Shown: in pieces, positions 1 through 10,886 of the stretch
How the letters are laid out: each line of letters starts with the position of its first letter
How positions within the stretch are numbered: the first letter of the stretch is position 1
Source of the DNA: Pseudomonas sp. 30_B
Lineage (GTDB): Bacteria; Pseudomonadota; Gammaproteobacteria; Pseudomonadales; Pseudomonadaceae
Direction of reading: 5' to 3'
Assembly (NCBI RefSeq): GCF_017491605.1
Contig: NZ_JAFGYY010000001.1
Span: 424,169 to 488,168 of the forward strand
Length of the DNA stretch: 64,000 bases
Made by a program: the position numbers and the translations under genes
The notes under the pieces: model-generated
Told to the model about the DNA's origin: nothing
The model's database searches: none
The model's input: the letters and a program-made list of their open reading frames with translations, nothing else

Positions 1-978
1 GTGCTGCTGGACCGCTTCCTCAACTGCGCCATCGAAGTCGACATCGATGCGGTGTGCGACGGCGAGACCGTGGTGATCGGTGCGATCATGCAGCACATCG
101 AACAGGCTGGCGTGCACTCCGGTGACTCCGCCTGCTCGCTGCCGCCGTACTCGCTGCCGCAGCACATCCAGGACGAGATCCGCGAACAGGTCAAGAAGAT
201 GGCCCTGGAGCTCGGCGTGGTCGGCCTGATGAACGTGCAGATGGCCGTGCAGGGCGAGGACATCTACGTGATCGAGGTGAACCCGCGAGCGTCCCGTACC
301 GTGCCGTTCGTCTCCAAGTGCATCGGCGAGTCGCTGGCCAAGGTGGCGGCCCGCGTCATGGCCGGCAAGTCCCTGGCCGAAGTCGGCTTCACCCAGGAGG
401 TGATCCCGCCTTACTATAGCGTCAAGGAAGCGGTGTTCCCGTTCGCCAAGTTCCCGGGCGTCGACCCGATCCTCGGCCCAGAGATGAAATCCACGGGCGA
501 GGTGATGGGTGTCGGCGACAGCTTCGGTGAGGCATTCGCCAAGGCCCAGCTGGGCGCCAGCGAAATCCTGCCGAACGCCGGTTGCGCCTTCATCAGCGTC
601 CGCGAGGACGACAAGCCGCAAGCCGTTCAGGTCGCCCGCGACCTGGTCGCGCTGGGCTTCGAAGTGGTCGCCACCGCCGGTACCGCCCGCGTCATCGAGG
701 CTGCCGGTCTGCCGGTGCGCCGCGTGAACAAGGTGACCGAGGGCCGTCCTCACGTGGTCGACATGATCAAGAATGACGAAGTCACCCTGATCATCAACAC
801 CACCGAAGGTCGCCAGTCCATCGCTGACTCGTACTCCATCCGTCGTAACGCCCTGCAGCACAAGATCTACTGCACCACCACCATCGCGGCGGGTCAGGCG
901 ATCTGTGAGGCGCTCAAGTTCGGTCCCGAGAAGACCGTTCGCCGTCTGCAGGATCTCCATGCAGGAATCAACGCATGA
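1..978 (+). CDS. carB: Carbamoyl-phosphate synthase large subunit, C-terminal part
   Basis: Cut by the window edge: about 325 of the usual ~1073 residues remain, and the first base is not a real start. CarB makes carbamoyl phosphate from bicarbonate, ATP and ammonia delivered by CarA, feeding pyrimidine and arginine synthesis. The visible part holds the end of the second ATP-grasp domain (residues 1-~180, with the metal-site segment [10 protein letters not shown] near 91) and then the MGS-like allosteric domain (about 190-325) that binds UMP or ornithine in this family. The stop overlaps the greA start (ATGA), so the two genes are translationally coupled, as in P. aeruginosa carAB-greA. Confidence 0.97.
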   Translation: MLLDRFLNCAIEVDIDAVCDGETVVIGAIMQHIEQAGVHSGDSACSLPPYSLPQHIQDEIREQVKKMALELGVVGLMNVQMAVQGEDIYVIEVNPRASRTVPFVSKCIGESLAKVAARVMAGKSLAEVGFTQEVIPPYYSVKEAVFPFAKFPGVDPILGPEMKSTGEVMGVGDSFGEAFAKAQLGASEILPNAGCAFISVREDDKPQAVQVARDLVALGFEVVATAGTARVIEAAGLPVRRVNKVTEGRPHVVDMIKNDEVTLIINTTEGRQSIADSYSIRRNALQHKIYCTTTIAAGQAICEALKFGPEKTVRRLQDLHAGINA

Positions 979-1451
979 GCAAATTTCCAATGACCGTCCA
1001 GGGCGCTCGCGCCCTGGAAGAAGAACTGAAATACCTGAAGACCGTTCTGCGCCCGCAGATCACCCAGGCCATCGCCGAAGCGCGTGAGCTGGGCGACCTC
1101 AAGGAAAACGCCGAGTACCATGCGGCCCGTGAACAGCAGGGCATGTCCGAGGCGCGTATCCGCGACATCGAGGCCAAGCTGTCGAACGCGCAGATCATCG
1201 ACGTGACCACCATTCCGCACTCCGGCAAGGTGATCTTCGGCACTACCGTGGACATCGCCAACGTCGAGACCGACGAGACCGTGACCTACCAGATCGTCGG
1301 CGACGACGAGGCGGACATCAAGAACAGCAAGATCTCGGTCAACTCGCCGATCGCCCGTGCGCTGATCGGCAAGACCGAAGGCGACGCCGTACTGGTGAAG
1401 ACTCCGGGCGGTGACGTCGAGTACGAGATCGTTGAAGTCCGCCACGCCTGA
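975..1451 (+). CDS. greA: Transcription elongation factor GreA
   Basis: 158 residues, the normal GreA length. It rescues backtracked RNA polymerase by stimulating transcript cleavage. Residues 1-~75 form the long coiled-coil, with acidic tip residues around [11 protein letters not shown] (about 37-47) that enter the secondary channel. Residues ~80-158 are the FKBP-like domain that docks on RNA polymerase. The ATG overlaps the carB stop by four bases (ATGA), so it probably depends on carB translation. Confidence 0.97.
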   Translation: MSKFPMTVQGARALEEELKYLKTVLRPQITQAIAEARELGDLKENAEYHAAREQQGMSEARIRDIEAKLSNAQIIDVTTIPHSGKVIFGTTVDIANVETDETVTYQIVGDDEADIKNSKISVNSPIARALIGKTEGDAVLVKTPGGDVEYEIVEVRHA

Positions 1452-1866
1452 TCGGCAAAGTCCAAGCGCAGGCACCATCAGCTGGCTGCTGGCCCAGACA
1501 TTCTGGGTCGGTGGCCTTTGGCTGCTTCAATTCGTGATGCTGCCGGCGCTGGCCAAGATCGGCCTGGCGCCGCTGCTGGTGGATGCGGTGGCGGATGCCC
1601 TGAAGCCGCTGCTGCTGGGTTTCGCCGGTTTCTGCGCGTTGCTCCAGGCCCTGGTGCTCTGGCAGACGCGCGGATTCGCCGCCTTCACCCGCGAGATGCG
1701 TGGGCAATTGCTGCTCAGTGTGCTGGTGATGACGATGGTGTATTTCGGAGTACGCCAGGTCGCGCCGGACGCCGAGCGTTGGCTGCTGTTCAACTACCTG
1801 GTGGTGGCGCTCTGCGGGTTGCTGCTTGTGCTGCAGCCGGCGCCGGGGCGGGACGAGCGGAACTGA
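1411..1866 (+). CDS. Small integral membrane protein, DUF4149-like
   Basis: Hydrophobic protein of up to 151 residues with about four predicted membrane segments (roughly 23-45, 60-82, 95-115 and 128-145) and a short charged tail. The pattern [16 protein letters not shown] in the first segment resembles the DUF4149 family; no biochemical role is known to me. The only standard start I see is a GTG 41 bases inside greA, which would give a hydrophilic extension of about 20 residues absent from the membrane core, so the true start is uncertain. It follows greA immediately and ends convergently with yhbY. Confidence 0.75.
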   Translation: MTSSTRSLKSATPDRQSPSAGTISWLLAQTFWVGGLWLLQFVMLPALAKIGLAPLLVDAVADALKPLLLGFAGFCALLQALVLWQTRGFAAFTREMRGQLLLSVLVMTMVYFGVRQVAPDAERWLLFNYLVVALCGLLLVLQPAPGRDERN

Positions 1867-1870
1867 CGCG

Positions 1871-1891
1871 GCGGAGCCTTGCCGGCTCCGC
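1871..1891. terminator. Hairpin between convergent genes
   Basis: Eight-base arms GCGGAGCC and GGCTCCGC around a five-base loop, lying between the DUF4149-like stop (1866) and the yhbY stop (1909). There is no clear T-run on either strand, so intrinsic termination is only possible. Confidence 0.4.
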
Positions 1892-1908
1892 GCTGCCGGG
1901 CTTGACTG

Positions 1909-2223
1909 TCAGAGACCGCTGTAGCGGCTGATGTTCGACAGGTTCTTGTTCGGCTTGGGATTGCGGCGATAGATCAGCGCCATCTTGCCGATGACCTGGA
2001 TCAGTTCGCAGCTGCCGTTCTGGCAGAGTTCGTCGATCAGCGCGCGACGGTCGTCACGTTCGGCGATGCGGAACTGCACCTTGATCAGTTCATGATCGTT
2101 GAGTGCACGCTCAAGCTCGGCCATCACGCCTTCCGAGAGACCGTTTTCAGCGACGGTCAATACGGGTTTCAGGTGATGCCCGATAGATTTGAACTGCTTT
2201 TTCTGCTCCTGAGAGAGCGCCAT
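1909..2223 (-). CDS. yhbY: YhbY-family ribosome-associated RNA-binding protein
   Basis: 104 residues, essentially one CRM (CRS1/YhbY) domain starting MALSQEQKKQFKSIGHHL. The family has an IF3-like fold with a basic GxxG-type loop; E. coli YhbY associates with pre-50S ribosomal subunits. Here the C-terminal segment GKMALIYRRNPKPNKN carries the expected basic character. It is divergent from rlmE, a 23S rRNA methyltransferase, so both neighbours plausibly act in large-subunit maturation. The start is an ATG with GGGAAA-like purines upstream. Confidence 0.9.
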   Translation of the reverse strand: MALSQEQKKQFKSIGHHLKPVLTVAENGLSEGVMAELERALNDHELIKVQFRIAERDDRRALIDELCQNGSCELIQVIGKMALIYRRNPKPNKNLSNISRYSGL

Positions 2224-2302
2224 AATCTGACCCCTGGGAAAAAAGGCGGATATTCTACCCGAGTTTCGGTTATACCGGGATGCCGCTCAGACGAGGTAAT
2301 AC

Positions 2303-2926
2303 GTGGCCCGTTCCAAGACTAGCCATCGCTGGCTGAAAGAACATTTCGACGATCCTTACGTGAAGATGGCACAGCGCGACGGCTATCGCTCGCGTGCCAG
2401 CTACAAGCTGCTGGAAATCCAGGAGAAGGATCGCATCCTGCGCCCGGGCATGACCGTGGTCGACCTCGGCGCGGCGCCGGGCGGCTGGTCGCAGGTCACC
2501 AGCCGGGTGATCGGCGACAAGGGCACCCTGATTGCGTCGGACATCCTGCCGATGGACAGCATTCCGGACGTCACCTTCATCCAGGGCGACTTCACCGAGG
2601 ACGAGGTTTTTGCCCAGTTGCTGCAGGCCATCGGAGAGAATCCGGTAGACCTTGTGATTTCCGATATGGCCCCCAATATGAGTGGATTGCCCGCCGTGGA
2701 CATGCCTCGTGCCATGTTCCTCTGCGAGCTGGCCCTGGATCTGTGCACCCGTGTGCTGCGTCCGGGGGGCGATTTCCTGATCAAGATTTTCCAGGGTGAG
2801 GGTTTCGACGCTTACCACAAGCAGGTTCGCGAGAATTTCGAGAAGGTACAGATGCGCAAGCCGCTGTCGTCCCGCGACCGTTCACGGGAGCAGTATCTGC
2901 TCGCACGGGGCTTTCGCGGCGCCTAG
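2303..2926 (+). CDS. rlmE: 23S rRNA 2'-O-ribose methyltransferase RlmE (FtsJ/RrmJ)
   Basis: 207 residues. It methylates the 2'-OH of the A-loop uridine (U2552 in E. coli numbering) in 23S rRNA using S-adenosylmethionine. The SAM-binding motif [13 protein letters not shown] lies near residue 52, and the catalytic K-D-K-E set fits K38, D124 (SDMAPN), K164 (FLIKIFQG) and the Glu near 199. The start is GTG with a GAGG Shine-Dalgarno six bases upstream. The rlmE-ftsH order is conserved across gammaproteobacteria, and rlmE is often heat-shock induced with ftsH. Confidence 0.95.
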   Translation: MARSKTSHRWLKEHFDDPYVKMAQRDGYRSRASYKLLEIQEKDRILRPGMTVVDLGAAPGGWSQVTSRVIGDKGTLIASDILPMDSIPDVTFIQGDFTEDEVFAQLLQAIGENPVDLVISDMAPNMSGLPAVDMPRAMFLCELALDLCTRVLRPGGDFLIKIFQGEGFDAYHKQVRENFEKVQMRKPLSSRDRSREQYLLARGFRGA

Positions 2927-3127
2927 ACTGGAATGATTGGGCCGGCTGTTGGTCTATGCCTTGCAGGTTTTGCTTGTACCGGTGAAAGCCGGGGTTCATA
3001 AAGGGTTACAGACGGCGCCTGCCTGGCGGCGGGCGTTGTGTAGTAATTTTGGCCGGAAGGAGTCTGGCCGTCGTGAGAAGCGGTTTCCAGGGCGGAGCCG
3101 GCTTCAGAGGGTAGTCAATTGAACGAC

Positions 3128-5044
<1,917 letters not shown>

Positions 5045-5053
5045 GAGCACTGA

Positions 5054-5923
5054 ATGAGTTCGTTGTACCACCCGACCCGGTTGCCTTGCGGCAGCCGGGT
5101 TCTTGATTTGAGTCGCCCGCATGTCATGGGCATCCTCAACGTCACCCCTGACTCCTTCTCCGATGGTGGACGCTTCAATCAGCACGATGCTGCGTTGCGT
5201 CATGCGGCAGAGATGGTGGCAGCCGGTGCCACGCTGATCGATATCGGCGGCGAGTCGACCCGTCCGGGAGCTCGAGTGGTGTCGCCCACCGAGGAGCTGG
5301 AACGCGTCGCTCCGGTAGTCGAGGCGATCGCCCGTGAACTGGATGTGGTGATTTCGGTGGATACCTCCACGCCGGCCGTGATGCGCGAGACCGCTCGTCT
5401 CGGTGCTGGCCTCATCAATGATGTGCGTTCCCTGCAGCGCGATGGCGCCCTGGATGCCGCAGTCGATACCGGCCTGCCGGTCTGCCTGATGCACATGCGG
5501 GGTGAGCCGGGGAACATGCAGGACGACCCGCGCTATCCCGACATCATCCAGGAGGTTCTCGACTTCCTTGGGGAGCGCATTGCGGTGTGCGAAGCGGTGG
5601 GCATTGCCCGGGAAAAGATCATCGTCGATCCTGGCTTCGGTTTCGCCAAGACCCAGAATCACAATCTCAACCTGTTCCGGCAGATGGAGCGGTTGCTGGA
5701 GCTGGGCTGTCCGATGCTGGTCGGGGTTTCCCGCAAGAGCATGGTCGGCCGCGCGCTGGGTCGGGAGGTCGATGAACGTCTCTATGGAAGTCTGGCCCTG
5801 GCGGCGCTGGCGGTGGCCAAGGGGGCCAGCATTATTCGCGTCCATGATGTCGCCGAGACGGTGGACGTGGTTCAAATGATTCACGCAGTGGAAAGTGCAA
5901 AGGAAGAGGGGAGATTCGCATGA
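5054..5923 (+). CDS. folP: Dihydropteroate synthase
   Basis: 289 residues. It condenses 6-hydroxymethyl-dihydropterin pyrophosphate with p-aminobenzoate in folate synthesis and is the sulfonamide target. The TIM-barrel signatures are present: [15 protein letters not shown] near 25-39, [12 protein letters not shown] near 61-72 and the pterin-site segment [10 protein letters not shown] near 223-232. It starts nine bases after ftsH and its stop overlaps glmM (ATGA), the classic ftsH-folP-glmM order. folK, the preceding pathway step, also lies in this window at 34926-35411. Confidence 0.96.
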   Translation: MSSLYHPTRLPCGSRVLDLSRPHVMGILNVTPDSFSDGGRFNQHDAALRHAAEMVAAGATLIDIGGESTRPGARVVSPTEELERVAPVVEAIARELDVVISVDTSTPAVMRETARLGAGLINDVRSLQRDGALDAAVDTGLPVCLMHMRGEPGNMQDDPRYPDIIQEVLDFLGERIAVCEAVGIAREKIIVDPGFGFAKTQNHNLNLFRQMERLLELGCPMLVGVSRKSMVGRALGREVDERLYGSLALAALAVAKGASIIRVHDVAETVDVVQMIHAVESAKEEGRFA

Positions 5924-7260
5924 GCAGGAAGTATTTCGGCACCGATGGTATTCGCGGCCGTGTAGGCACGCCGCCGATCACGCCGGATTTCGTGCTCAAG
6001 CTGGGTTGGGCGGTCGGCATGGCGTTCCGTCAGCAGGGCAAATGCCGTGTGCTGGTGGGCAAGGACACCCGGATTTCCGGATACATGTTCGAATCCGCGC
6101 TGGAGGCAGGGCTCTCTGCCGCGGGCGCCGATGTCATGCTGCTCGGTCCTATGCCCACGCCGGGTATTGCCTACCTGACTCGCACCTTCCATGCCGAAGC
6201 CGGCATCGTTATCAGTGCGTCGCACAACCCGCATGACGACAACGGCATCAAGTTCTTCTCCGGTCAGGGCACCAAGTTGCCCGATGAGGTCGAGCTGATC
6301 ATCGAGGAGCTGCTCGATGCGCCGATGACCGTTGTCGAGTCGGCCCGCCTGGGTAAGGTGTCGCGCATCAACGACGCCGCAGGTCGCTACATCGAATTCT
6401 GCAAGAGCAGCGTGCCGTCCAATACCGATTTCGCCGGGCTGCGTATCGTGCTCGATTGCGCCCATGGCGCAACCTACAAGATCGCCCCGAGCGTATTCCG
6501 CGAGCTGGGTGCCGAGGTGTCGGTGATCGGTGCGCAGCCGAACGGCCTGAACATCAATGACAAGTGCGGCTCGACCCATATCGAGGTGCTGCAGCAAACG
6601 GTGCTGGCCGAGCAGGCCGACCTCGGTATCGCCTTCGATGGCGACGGCGATCGAGTGATGATGGTGGATCACACCGGCGCGGTGGTCGACGGCGACGAGA
6701 TCCTTTTCCTGATCGCCCGCGACCTGCTCGATCGCGGCAAGTTGCATGGTGGCGTGGTCGGCACGCTGATGAGCAACCTGGGGCTGGAGCTGGCGCTGCA
6801 GGACCTGAACATTCCGTTCGTGCGCGCCAAGGTGGGTGACCGCTACGTGATGGCCGAGCTGCTCGCGCGGAACTGGCAGTTGGGCGGCGAGAACTCCGGT
6901 CACGTCGTCTGCTGCCAGCATACGACGACGGGCGACGCTGTCATTGCTGCGCTGCAGGTGCTGATGGCGCTGAAGACGCGCGGCCAGAATCTGGCCGAGG
7001 CGCGCATGGGCATCCGCAAGTGTCCGCAGGTGCTGATCAATGTGCGCTTTGCCGGTGGCAATGTTGACCCGCTGGAACATCCGGCAGTCAAGGAGGCCTG
7101 TGCCAAGGTCACTGAAGAGATGGCCGGCCGTGGGCGCGTATTGTTGCGCAAATCGGGCACCGAGCCGCTGGTGCGGGTGATGGTCGAAGGTGACGAAGAG
7201 GGCCGGGTGCGGGCGTACGCCGAGCAGCTGGCGAAAGTCGTGACTGAGGTATGTGCTTGA
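5920..7260 (+). CDS. glmM: Phosphoglucosamine mutase
   Basis: 446 residues, normal family length. It converts glucosamine-6-phosphate to glucosamine-1-phosphate for UDP-GlcNAc, the precursor of peptidoglycan and LPS. The catalytic phosphoserine is Ser101 in ISASHNP. The metal-binding loop DGDGDR is near 243-248, the substrate-specificity loop GENSGH near 323-328, and the phosphate-binding loop [12 protein letters not shown] near 410. It is coupled to folP by a four-base overlap. Confidence 0.97.
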   Translation: MSRKYFGTDGIRGRVGTPPITPDFVLKLGWAVGMAFRQQGKCRVLVGKDTRISGYMFESALEAGLSAAGADVMLLGPMPTPGIAYLTRTFHAEAGIVISASHNPHDDNGIKFFSGQGTKLPDEVELIIEELLDAPMTVVESARLGKVSRINDAAGRYIEFCKSSVPSNTDFAGLRIVLDCAHGATYKIAPSVFRELGAEVSVIGAQPNGLNINDKCGSTHIEVLQQTVLAEQADLGIAFDGDGDRVMMVDHTGAVVDGDEILFLIARDLLDRGKLHGGVVGTLMSNLGLELALQDLNIPFVRAKVGDRYVMAELLARNWQLGGENSGHVVCCQHTTTGDAVIAALQVLMALKTRGQNLAEARMGIRKCPQVLINVRFAGGNVDPLEHPAVKEACAKVTEEMAGRGRVLLRKSGTEPLVRVMVEGDEEGRVRAYAEQLAKVVTEVCA

Positions 7261-7266
7261 TTTCTC

Positions 7267-7295
7267 TTGTCAGTTCCAAAACTGTCGAGTAATAT
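7267..7295 (+). promoter_or_regulatory. Candidate sigma-70 promoter for tpiA
   Basis: TTGTCA and TAATAT separated by 17 bases in the glmM-tpiA gap. Transcription would begin near 7302, giving a leader of about 24 bases before the tpiA ATG at 7326. This is a sequence-only call. Confidence 0.5.
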
Positions 7296-7325
7296 CTGCG
7301 CCCACTTTGCTCAGCGAGGTACAGC

Positions 7326-8081
7326 ATGCGTCGACCCCTGGTGGCCGGTAATTGGAAAATGCACGGTACCCGCTCCAGTGTAACGGAGCTGATCAAAGGC
7401 CTGCGGCAACTGGCTCTTCCTACGGGTGTCGACGTGGCGGTGTTTCCGCCCTGTCTGTACATCAACCAGGTCAAACATGGTTTGGAGGGTAAGGCGATTG
7501 CCGTCGGTGCGCAGAATTGCGCGGTAGAGCCGATGCAGGGCGCCTTGACGGGTGAGGTCGCAGCCAGCCAATTGGCGGATGCGAGTTGCTCTCTGGTGCT
7601 GGTTGGTCACTCCGAGCGTCGCCTGATACTGGGTGAAAGCGATGGAGTGATCAGTCGCAAGTTTGCAGCGGTTCAATCGTGTGGCCTGGTTCCGGTGCTG
7701 TGCGTGGGTGAAACCCGCGAGCAGCGCGAAGCAGGCAAGACTTTGGAAGTCGTCGGGCGCCAGTTGGGCTCGGTGATCGAAGATCTGGGCGTCGGGGCGT
7801 TTTCCCGTGCTGTAGTGGCTTACGAGCCGGTGTGGGCGATTGGGACGGGGCTGACGGCCTCTCCTGAAGAAGCCCAGGAAGTGCACGCGGCGATTCGCGC
7901 GCAGCTTTCGGCGGAAAACGCTGAAGTAGCTCGCGGCCTTCGTCTCCTGTACGGCGGCAGCGTCAAGGCAGCCAATGCTGTCGAGCTGTTCGGAATGCCG
8001 GATATCGATGGGGGGCTCATTGGTGGTGCCTCCCTGAATGCGGATGAGTTCGGTGCGATCTGTCGCGCCGCAGGAAACTGA
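7326..8081 (+). CDS. tpiA: Triosephosphate isomerase
   Basis: 251 residues, TIM-barrel enzyme interconverting dihydroxyacetone phosphate and glyceraldehyde-3-phosphate. Catalytic residues fit Lys11 (GNWKMHG), His95 (VGHSERR) and Glu167 ([11 protein letters not shown], including the flexible loop 6). The phosphate-binding segment YGGSVK is near the C-terminus. secG starts two bases after the stop, so the two are certainly co-transcribed. Confidence 0.97.
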   Translation: MRRPLVAGNWKMHGTRSSVTELIKGLRQLALPTGVDVAVFPPCLYINQVKHGLEGKAIAVGAQNCAVEPMQGALTGEVAASQLADASCSLVLVGHSERRLILGESDGVISRKFAAVQSCGLVPVLCVGETREQREAGKTLEVVGRQLGSVIEDLGVGAFSRAVVAYEPVWAIGTGLTASPEEAQEVHAAIRAQLSAENAEVARGLRLLYGGSVKAANAVELFGMPDIDGGLIGGASLNADEFGAICRAAGN

Positions 8082-8083
8082 AG

Positions 8084-8476
8084 ATGCTGGAAACAGTTGT
8101 AATCGTGATTCACCTGCTGATGGCGCTGGGTCTGGTTGTGCTGGTCCTGCTTCAGCATGGCAAGGGTGCCGACGCTGGTGCGTCGTTCGGTGCTGGTGCT
8201 TCGGCCACCGTTTTCGGTAGCCAAGGTTCTGCTACCTTCCTGAGTCGTTTTACTGGTATACTCGCTGCAGTTTTTTTCATTACCAGCTTGGGTTTAGCGT
8301 ATTTTGCTAAAGAAAAAGCTGATATGATTCGTCATGCCGGCCTTCCTGATCCGGTAGTGATGGAGCAAAAGCAGGAAAAGGCTCCGGCAGCTAACGATGT
8401 GCCGGGCTCGCAAGGGCAGCAACAGGCTCCTGCGACCGGTAACAGCGATGTTCCGGCGGCTCCTGAGCAGAAGTAA
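8084..8476 (+). CDS. secG: Protein translocase subunit SecG
   Basis: 130 residues. SecG is a small inner-membrane partner of SecYE that assists SecA-driven export. Two membrane segments are visible (about 2-22 and 53-73) flanking a Gly/Ala-rich cytoplasmic loop [15 protein letters not shown]. The C-terminal ~45 residues are polar and rich in Gln/Ala/Pro, a tail longer than in E. coli SecG but common in Pseudomonas. It lies 2 bases after tpiA and 16 bases before tRNA-Leu. Confidence 0.93.
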   Translation: MLETVVIVIHLLMALGLVVLVLLQHGKGADAGASFGAGASATVFGSQGSATFLSRFTGILAAVFFITSLGLAYFAKEKADMIRHAGLPDPVVMEQKQEKAPAANDVPGSQGQQQAPATGNSDVPAAPEQK

Positions 8477-8492
8477 GCAGGCAAGAGTTTTT

Positions 8493-8578
8493 GCCGAGGT
8501 GGTGGAATTGGTAGACACGCTACCTTGAGGTGGTAGTGGCCATAGGCTGTAGGGGTTCGAGTCCCCTCCTCGGTACCA
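8493..8578 (+). tRNA. tRNA-Leu (anticodon GAG)
   Basis: 86 bases including an encoded CCA. The acceptor arm GCCGAGG pairs with CCTCGGT. The anticodon arm CTACC/GGTAG encloses TTGAGGT, giving anticodon GAG (reads CUC/CUU). A class II variable arm and the T-loop GTTCGAGTC are present. It sits 16 bases after secG with no separate promoter visible and is followed by a terminator, so it is probably processed from the tpiA-secG transcript. Confidence 0.96.
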
Positions 8579-8584
8579 TATACG

Positions 8585-8609
8585 AAAGGCCCGCTGTGCG
8601 GGCCTTTTC
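8585..8609 (+). terminator. Terminator after tRNA-Leu
   Basis: Stem AAAGGCCCGC / GCGGGCCTTTT with a short TGT loop and a T-run, six bases after the tRNA CCA end. Confidence 0.85.
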
Positions 8610-8624
8610 GTTCCGGAGTTTCGG

Positions 8625-8653
8625 TTGACCTTCAAGGGGCTCAACCGTATAAT
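8625..8653 (+). promoter_or_regulatory. Strong sigma-70 promoter for tRNA-fMet / rimP operon
   Basis: TTGACC and TATAAT with a 17-base spacer. The predicted start near 8660 is about ten bases before the tRNA-fMet gene. It lies directly after the tRNA-Leu terminator, so it marks a new transcription unit. Confidence 0.8.
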
Positions 8654-8669
8654 TTCGCACCAGCTTTGA

Positions 8670-8746
<77 letters not shown>

Positions 8747-8755
8747 GTTTAGCAG

Positions 8756-8777
8756 AGCCCCTTTTCAGGGGCTTTTT
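8756..8777 (+). terminator. Terminator after tRNA-fMet
   Basis: AGCCCC / GGGGCT stem with loop TTTTCA followed by four T, ten bases after the tRNA. Partial readthrough here would feed rimP-nusA-infB. Confidence 0.8.
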
Positions 8778-8823
8778 GCTAGCTGGACAGTCCGTGCCGC
8801 CAGGTCAGGGCGGTCCTTAAGGG

Positions 8824-8845
8824 ATGGGCGTTTCGCCCATTTTTT
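8824..8845 (+). terminator. Second hairpin with T-run in the rimP leader
   Basis: ATGGGCG / CGCCCAT stem, TTT loop and a run of five further T, ending about 29 bases before the rimP GTG. It forms a second terminator-like structure in series with 8756-8777, so the leader may be an attenuator controlling rimP-nusA-infB. NusA is itself a termination factor, making feedback plausible but unproven. Confidence 0.65.
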
Positions 8846-8873
8846 GTTTCTACAGCATACGCGAGGCGATCAG

Positions 8874-9332
8874 GTGTCGAGCAAGCTAGAACAGTTGCAG
8901 GCCTTGTTGGCCCCTGTAGTAGAAGCGCTCGGCTATGAGTGCTGGGGCCTGGAGTTCATTTCCCAAGGTCGTCATTCCCTGCTCCGGGTTTATATCGACC
9001 GTCCGGAAGGCATCCTGATCGATGACTGCGAGATCGTCAGTCGTCAGGTCAGCGGCATCCTGGATGTGGAAGACCCGATCAGTGGTGAGTACACCCTGGA
9101 AGTGTCCTCCCCCGGCATGGATCGGCCTCTCTTTACGCTTGACCAGTTCGCCCGCTATGTCGGCGAGCAGGTAAAGATCAAGCTGCGTACGCCCTTCGAA
9201 CGGCGGCGCAATTTCCAGGGCATTCTCCGTGGTGTGGAGGAGCAGGATGTGGTGGTCCTGGTAGACGACCATGAATACCTGCTGCCGGTCGATTCGATCG
9301 ACAAGGCCAACATCATTCCCCGATTTGAGTGA
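8874..9332 (+). CDS. rimP: Ribosome maturation factor RimP
   Basis: 152 residues from the GTG at 8874 ([15 protein letters not shown]); a possible start 30 bases upstream overlaps the leader hairpin and is unlikely. RimP is needed for 30S subunit assembly. The N-terminal alpha/beta domain (to about residue 88) contains the family segments [18 protein letters not shown] and [12 protein letters not shown], followed by an SH3-like beta-barrel domain ending [14 protein letters not shown]. It is first in the rimP-nusA-infB-rbfA-truB-rpsO-pnp series, which groups ribosome biogenesis, transcription antitermination and translation initiation. Confidence 0.95.
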   Translation: MSSKLEQLQALLAPVVEALGYECWGLEFISQGRHSLLRVYIDRPEGILIDDCEIVSRQVSGILDVEDPISGEYTLEVSSPGMDRPLFTLDQFARYVGEQVKIKLRTPFERRRNFQGILRGVEEQDVVVLVDDHEYLLPVDSIDKANIIPRFE

Positions 9333-9377
9333 GCCGCCAGAGCGCGGATTCCAATGGATTGAAAGGCGAGGCGTACG

Positions 9378-10859
9378 ATGAGCAAAGAAGTACTGCTGGT
9401 TGTTGAGTCGGTATCCAACGAGAAGGGTGTACCGCCTGGCGTGATTTTCGAAGCGCTGGAGCTGGCCCTGGCGACCGCGACCAAAAAGCGTTTCGAGGAC
9501 GAGGTTGACCTGCGCGTGGAGATCAACCGCGCCAACGGCAACTACGAAACTTTCCGTCGCTGGACCATCGTCGAGGACGAGGACTACTCCAATCCGGCAT
9601 CGGAACTGACCGTCGAAGACGTGCAGGAAGAGCACCCCGGCATGAAGGCCGGCGAGGTCATCGAAGAGAAGATCGAGTCCATCGAGTTCGGTCGTATCGC
9701 CGCGCAGACCGCCAAGCAGGTCATCGTGCAGAAGGTCCGCGAGGCCGAGCGCGCACAGGTGGTCGACGCCTACCGCGAAAAGGTCAACGAGATCATCTCC
9801 GGCACCGTCAAGAAGGTCACTCGCGATAACGTGATCGTCGACCTGGGCAACAACGCCGAAGCGCTGCTGGCCCGCGACCAGATCATCCCGCGCGAAACCT
9901 TCCGCGTCGGCACCCGCGTGCGTGCCCTGCTCAAGGAGATCCGCAGCGAGAACCGTGGTCCGCAGCTGGTCCTGTCGCGCACCGCGCCGGAAATGCTGAT
10001 CGAGCTGTTCCGCATCGAAGTGCCGGAAATCGCCGAGCAGCTGATCGATGTGATGGCCGCCGCCCGTGACCCGGGTTCGCGCGCCAAGATTGCCGTCCGC
10101 TCCAAGGACAAGCGTATCGATCCGCAGGGCGCCTGCATCGGTATGCGCGGTTCCCGCGTCCAGGCCGTTTCCGGCGAACTGGGCGGCGAGCGAGTGGACA
10201 TCGTCCTGTGGGACGACAACCCCGCGCAATTCGTGATCAACGCCATGGCTCCGGCCGAAGTGGCGGCGATCATCGTCGACGAAGATACCCACACCATGGA
10301 TATCGCCGTCGCTGAAGACAACCTGGCCCAGGCTATCGGGCGCAGCGGTCAGAACGTACGTCTGGCCAGCCAACTCACCGGCTGGACCCTGAACGTGATG
10401 ACCGAGGCCGATATCCAGGCCAAACAGCAGGCTGAGACTGGCGACATCCTGCAGCGTTTCGTCGACGAGCTGGATGTCGACGAGGAACTGGCCCAGGTAC
10501 TGGTGGAAGAAGGTTTCACCACCCTGGAAGAAATCGCCTACGTACCGATGGAAGAGATGCTCAGCATCGACGGCTTCGACGAGGACATCGTCAATGAGCT
10601 GCGCTCGCGCGCCAAGGATCGCCTGCTGACCAAAGCCATCGCCACCGAAGAGAAACTTGCCGACGCACAACCGGCCGAAGACCTGCTCAGCCTCGATGGG
10701 ATGACCAAAGAGCTGGCGGTGGATCTGGCGCTGCGTGGCGTAACCACCCGTGAAGATCTGGCCGAGCAATCGATTGACGATCTGCTCGACATCGACGGCA
10801 TGGACGAAGAGCGTGCCGGCAAGTTGATCATGGCCGCCCGGGCCCATTGGTTCGAGTAA
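9378..10859 (+). CDS. nusA: Transcription termination/antitermination protein NusA
   Basis: 493 residues, full length. Order: N-terminal RNA polymerase-binding domain (1-~130), S1 domain (~135-200, [16 protein letters not shown]), two KH domains (~230-350, with [14 protein letters not shown] and [11 protein letters not shown]), and two acidic C-terminal helix-hairpin-helix repeats (~365-490, ending [21 protein letters not shown]). The acidic repeats contact the RNA polymerase alpha CTD and lambda N in E. coli and are found in gammaproteobacteria. It acts with NusB, NusE and NusG at boxA; an rrn boxA occurs in this window at 63717. Confidence 0.97.
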   Translation: MSKEVLLVVESVSNEKGVPPGVIFEALELALATATKKRFEDEVDLRVEINRANGNYETFRRWTIVEDEDYSNPASELTVEDVQEEHPGMKAGEVIEEKIESIEFGRIAAQTAKQVIVQKVREAERAQVVDAYREKVNEIISGTVKKVTRDNVIVDLGNNAEALLARDQIIPRETFRVGTRVRALLKEIRSENRGPQLVLSRTAPEMLIELFRIEVPEIAEQLIDVMAAARDPGSRAKIAVRSKDKRIDPQGACIGMRGSRVQAVSGELGGERVDIVLWDDNPAQFVINAMAPAEVAAIIVDEDTHTMDIAVAEDNLAQAIGRSGQNVRLASQLTGWTLNVMTEADIQAKQQAETGDILQRFVDELDVDEELAQVLVEEGFTTLEEIAYVPMEEMLSIDGFDEDIVNELRSRAKDRLLTKAIATEEKLADAQPAEDLLSLDGMTKELAVDLALRGVTTREDLAEQSIDDLLDIDGMDEERAGKLIMAARAHWFE

Positions 10860-10886
10860 GCATTCGCGGCCTGAGGAGAGAAGTGC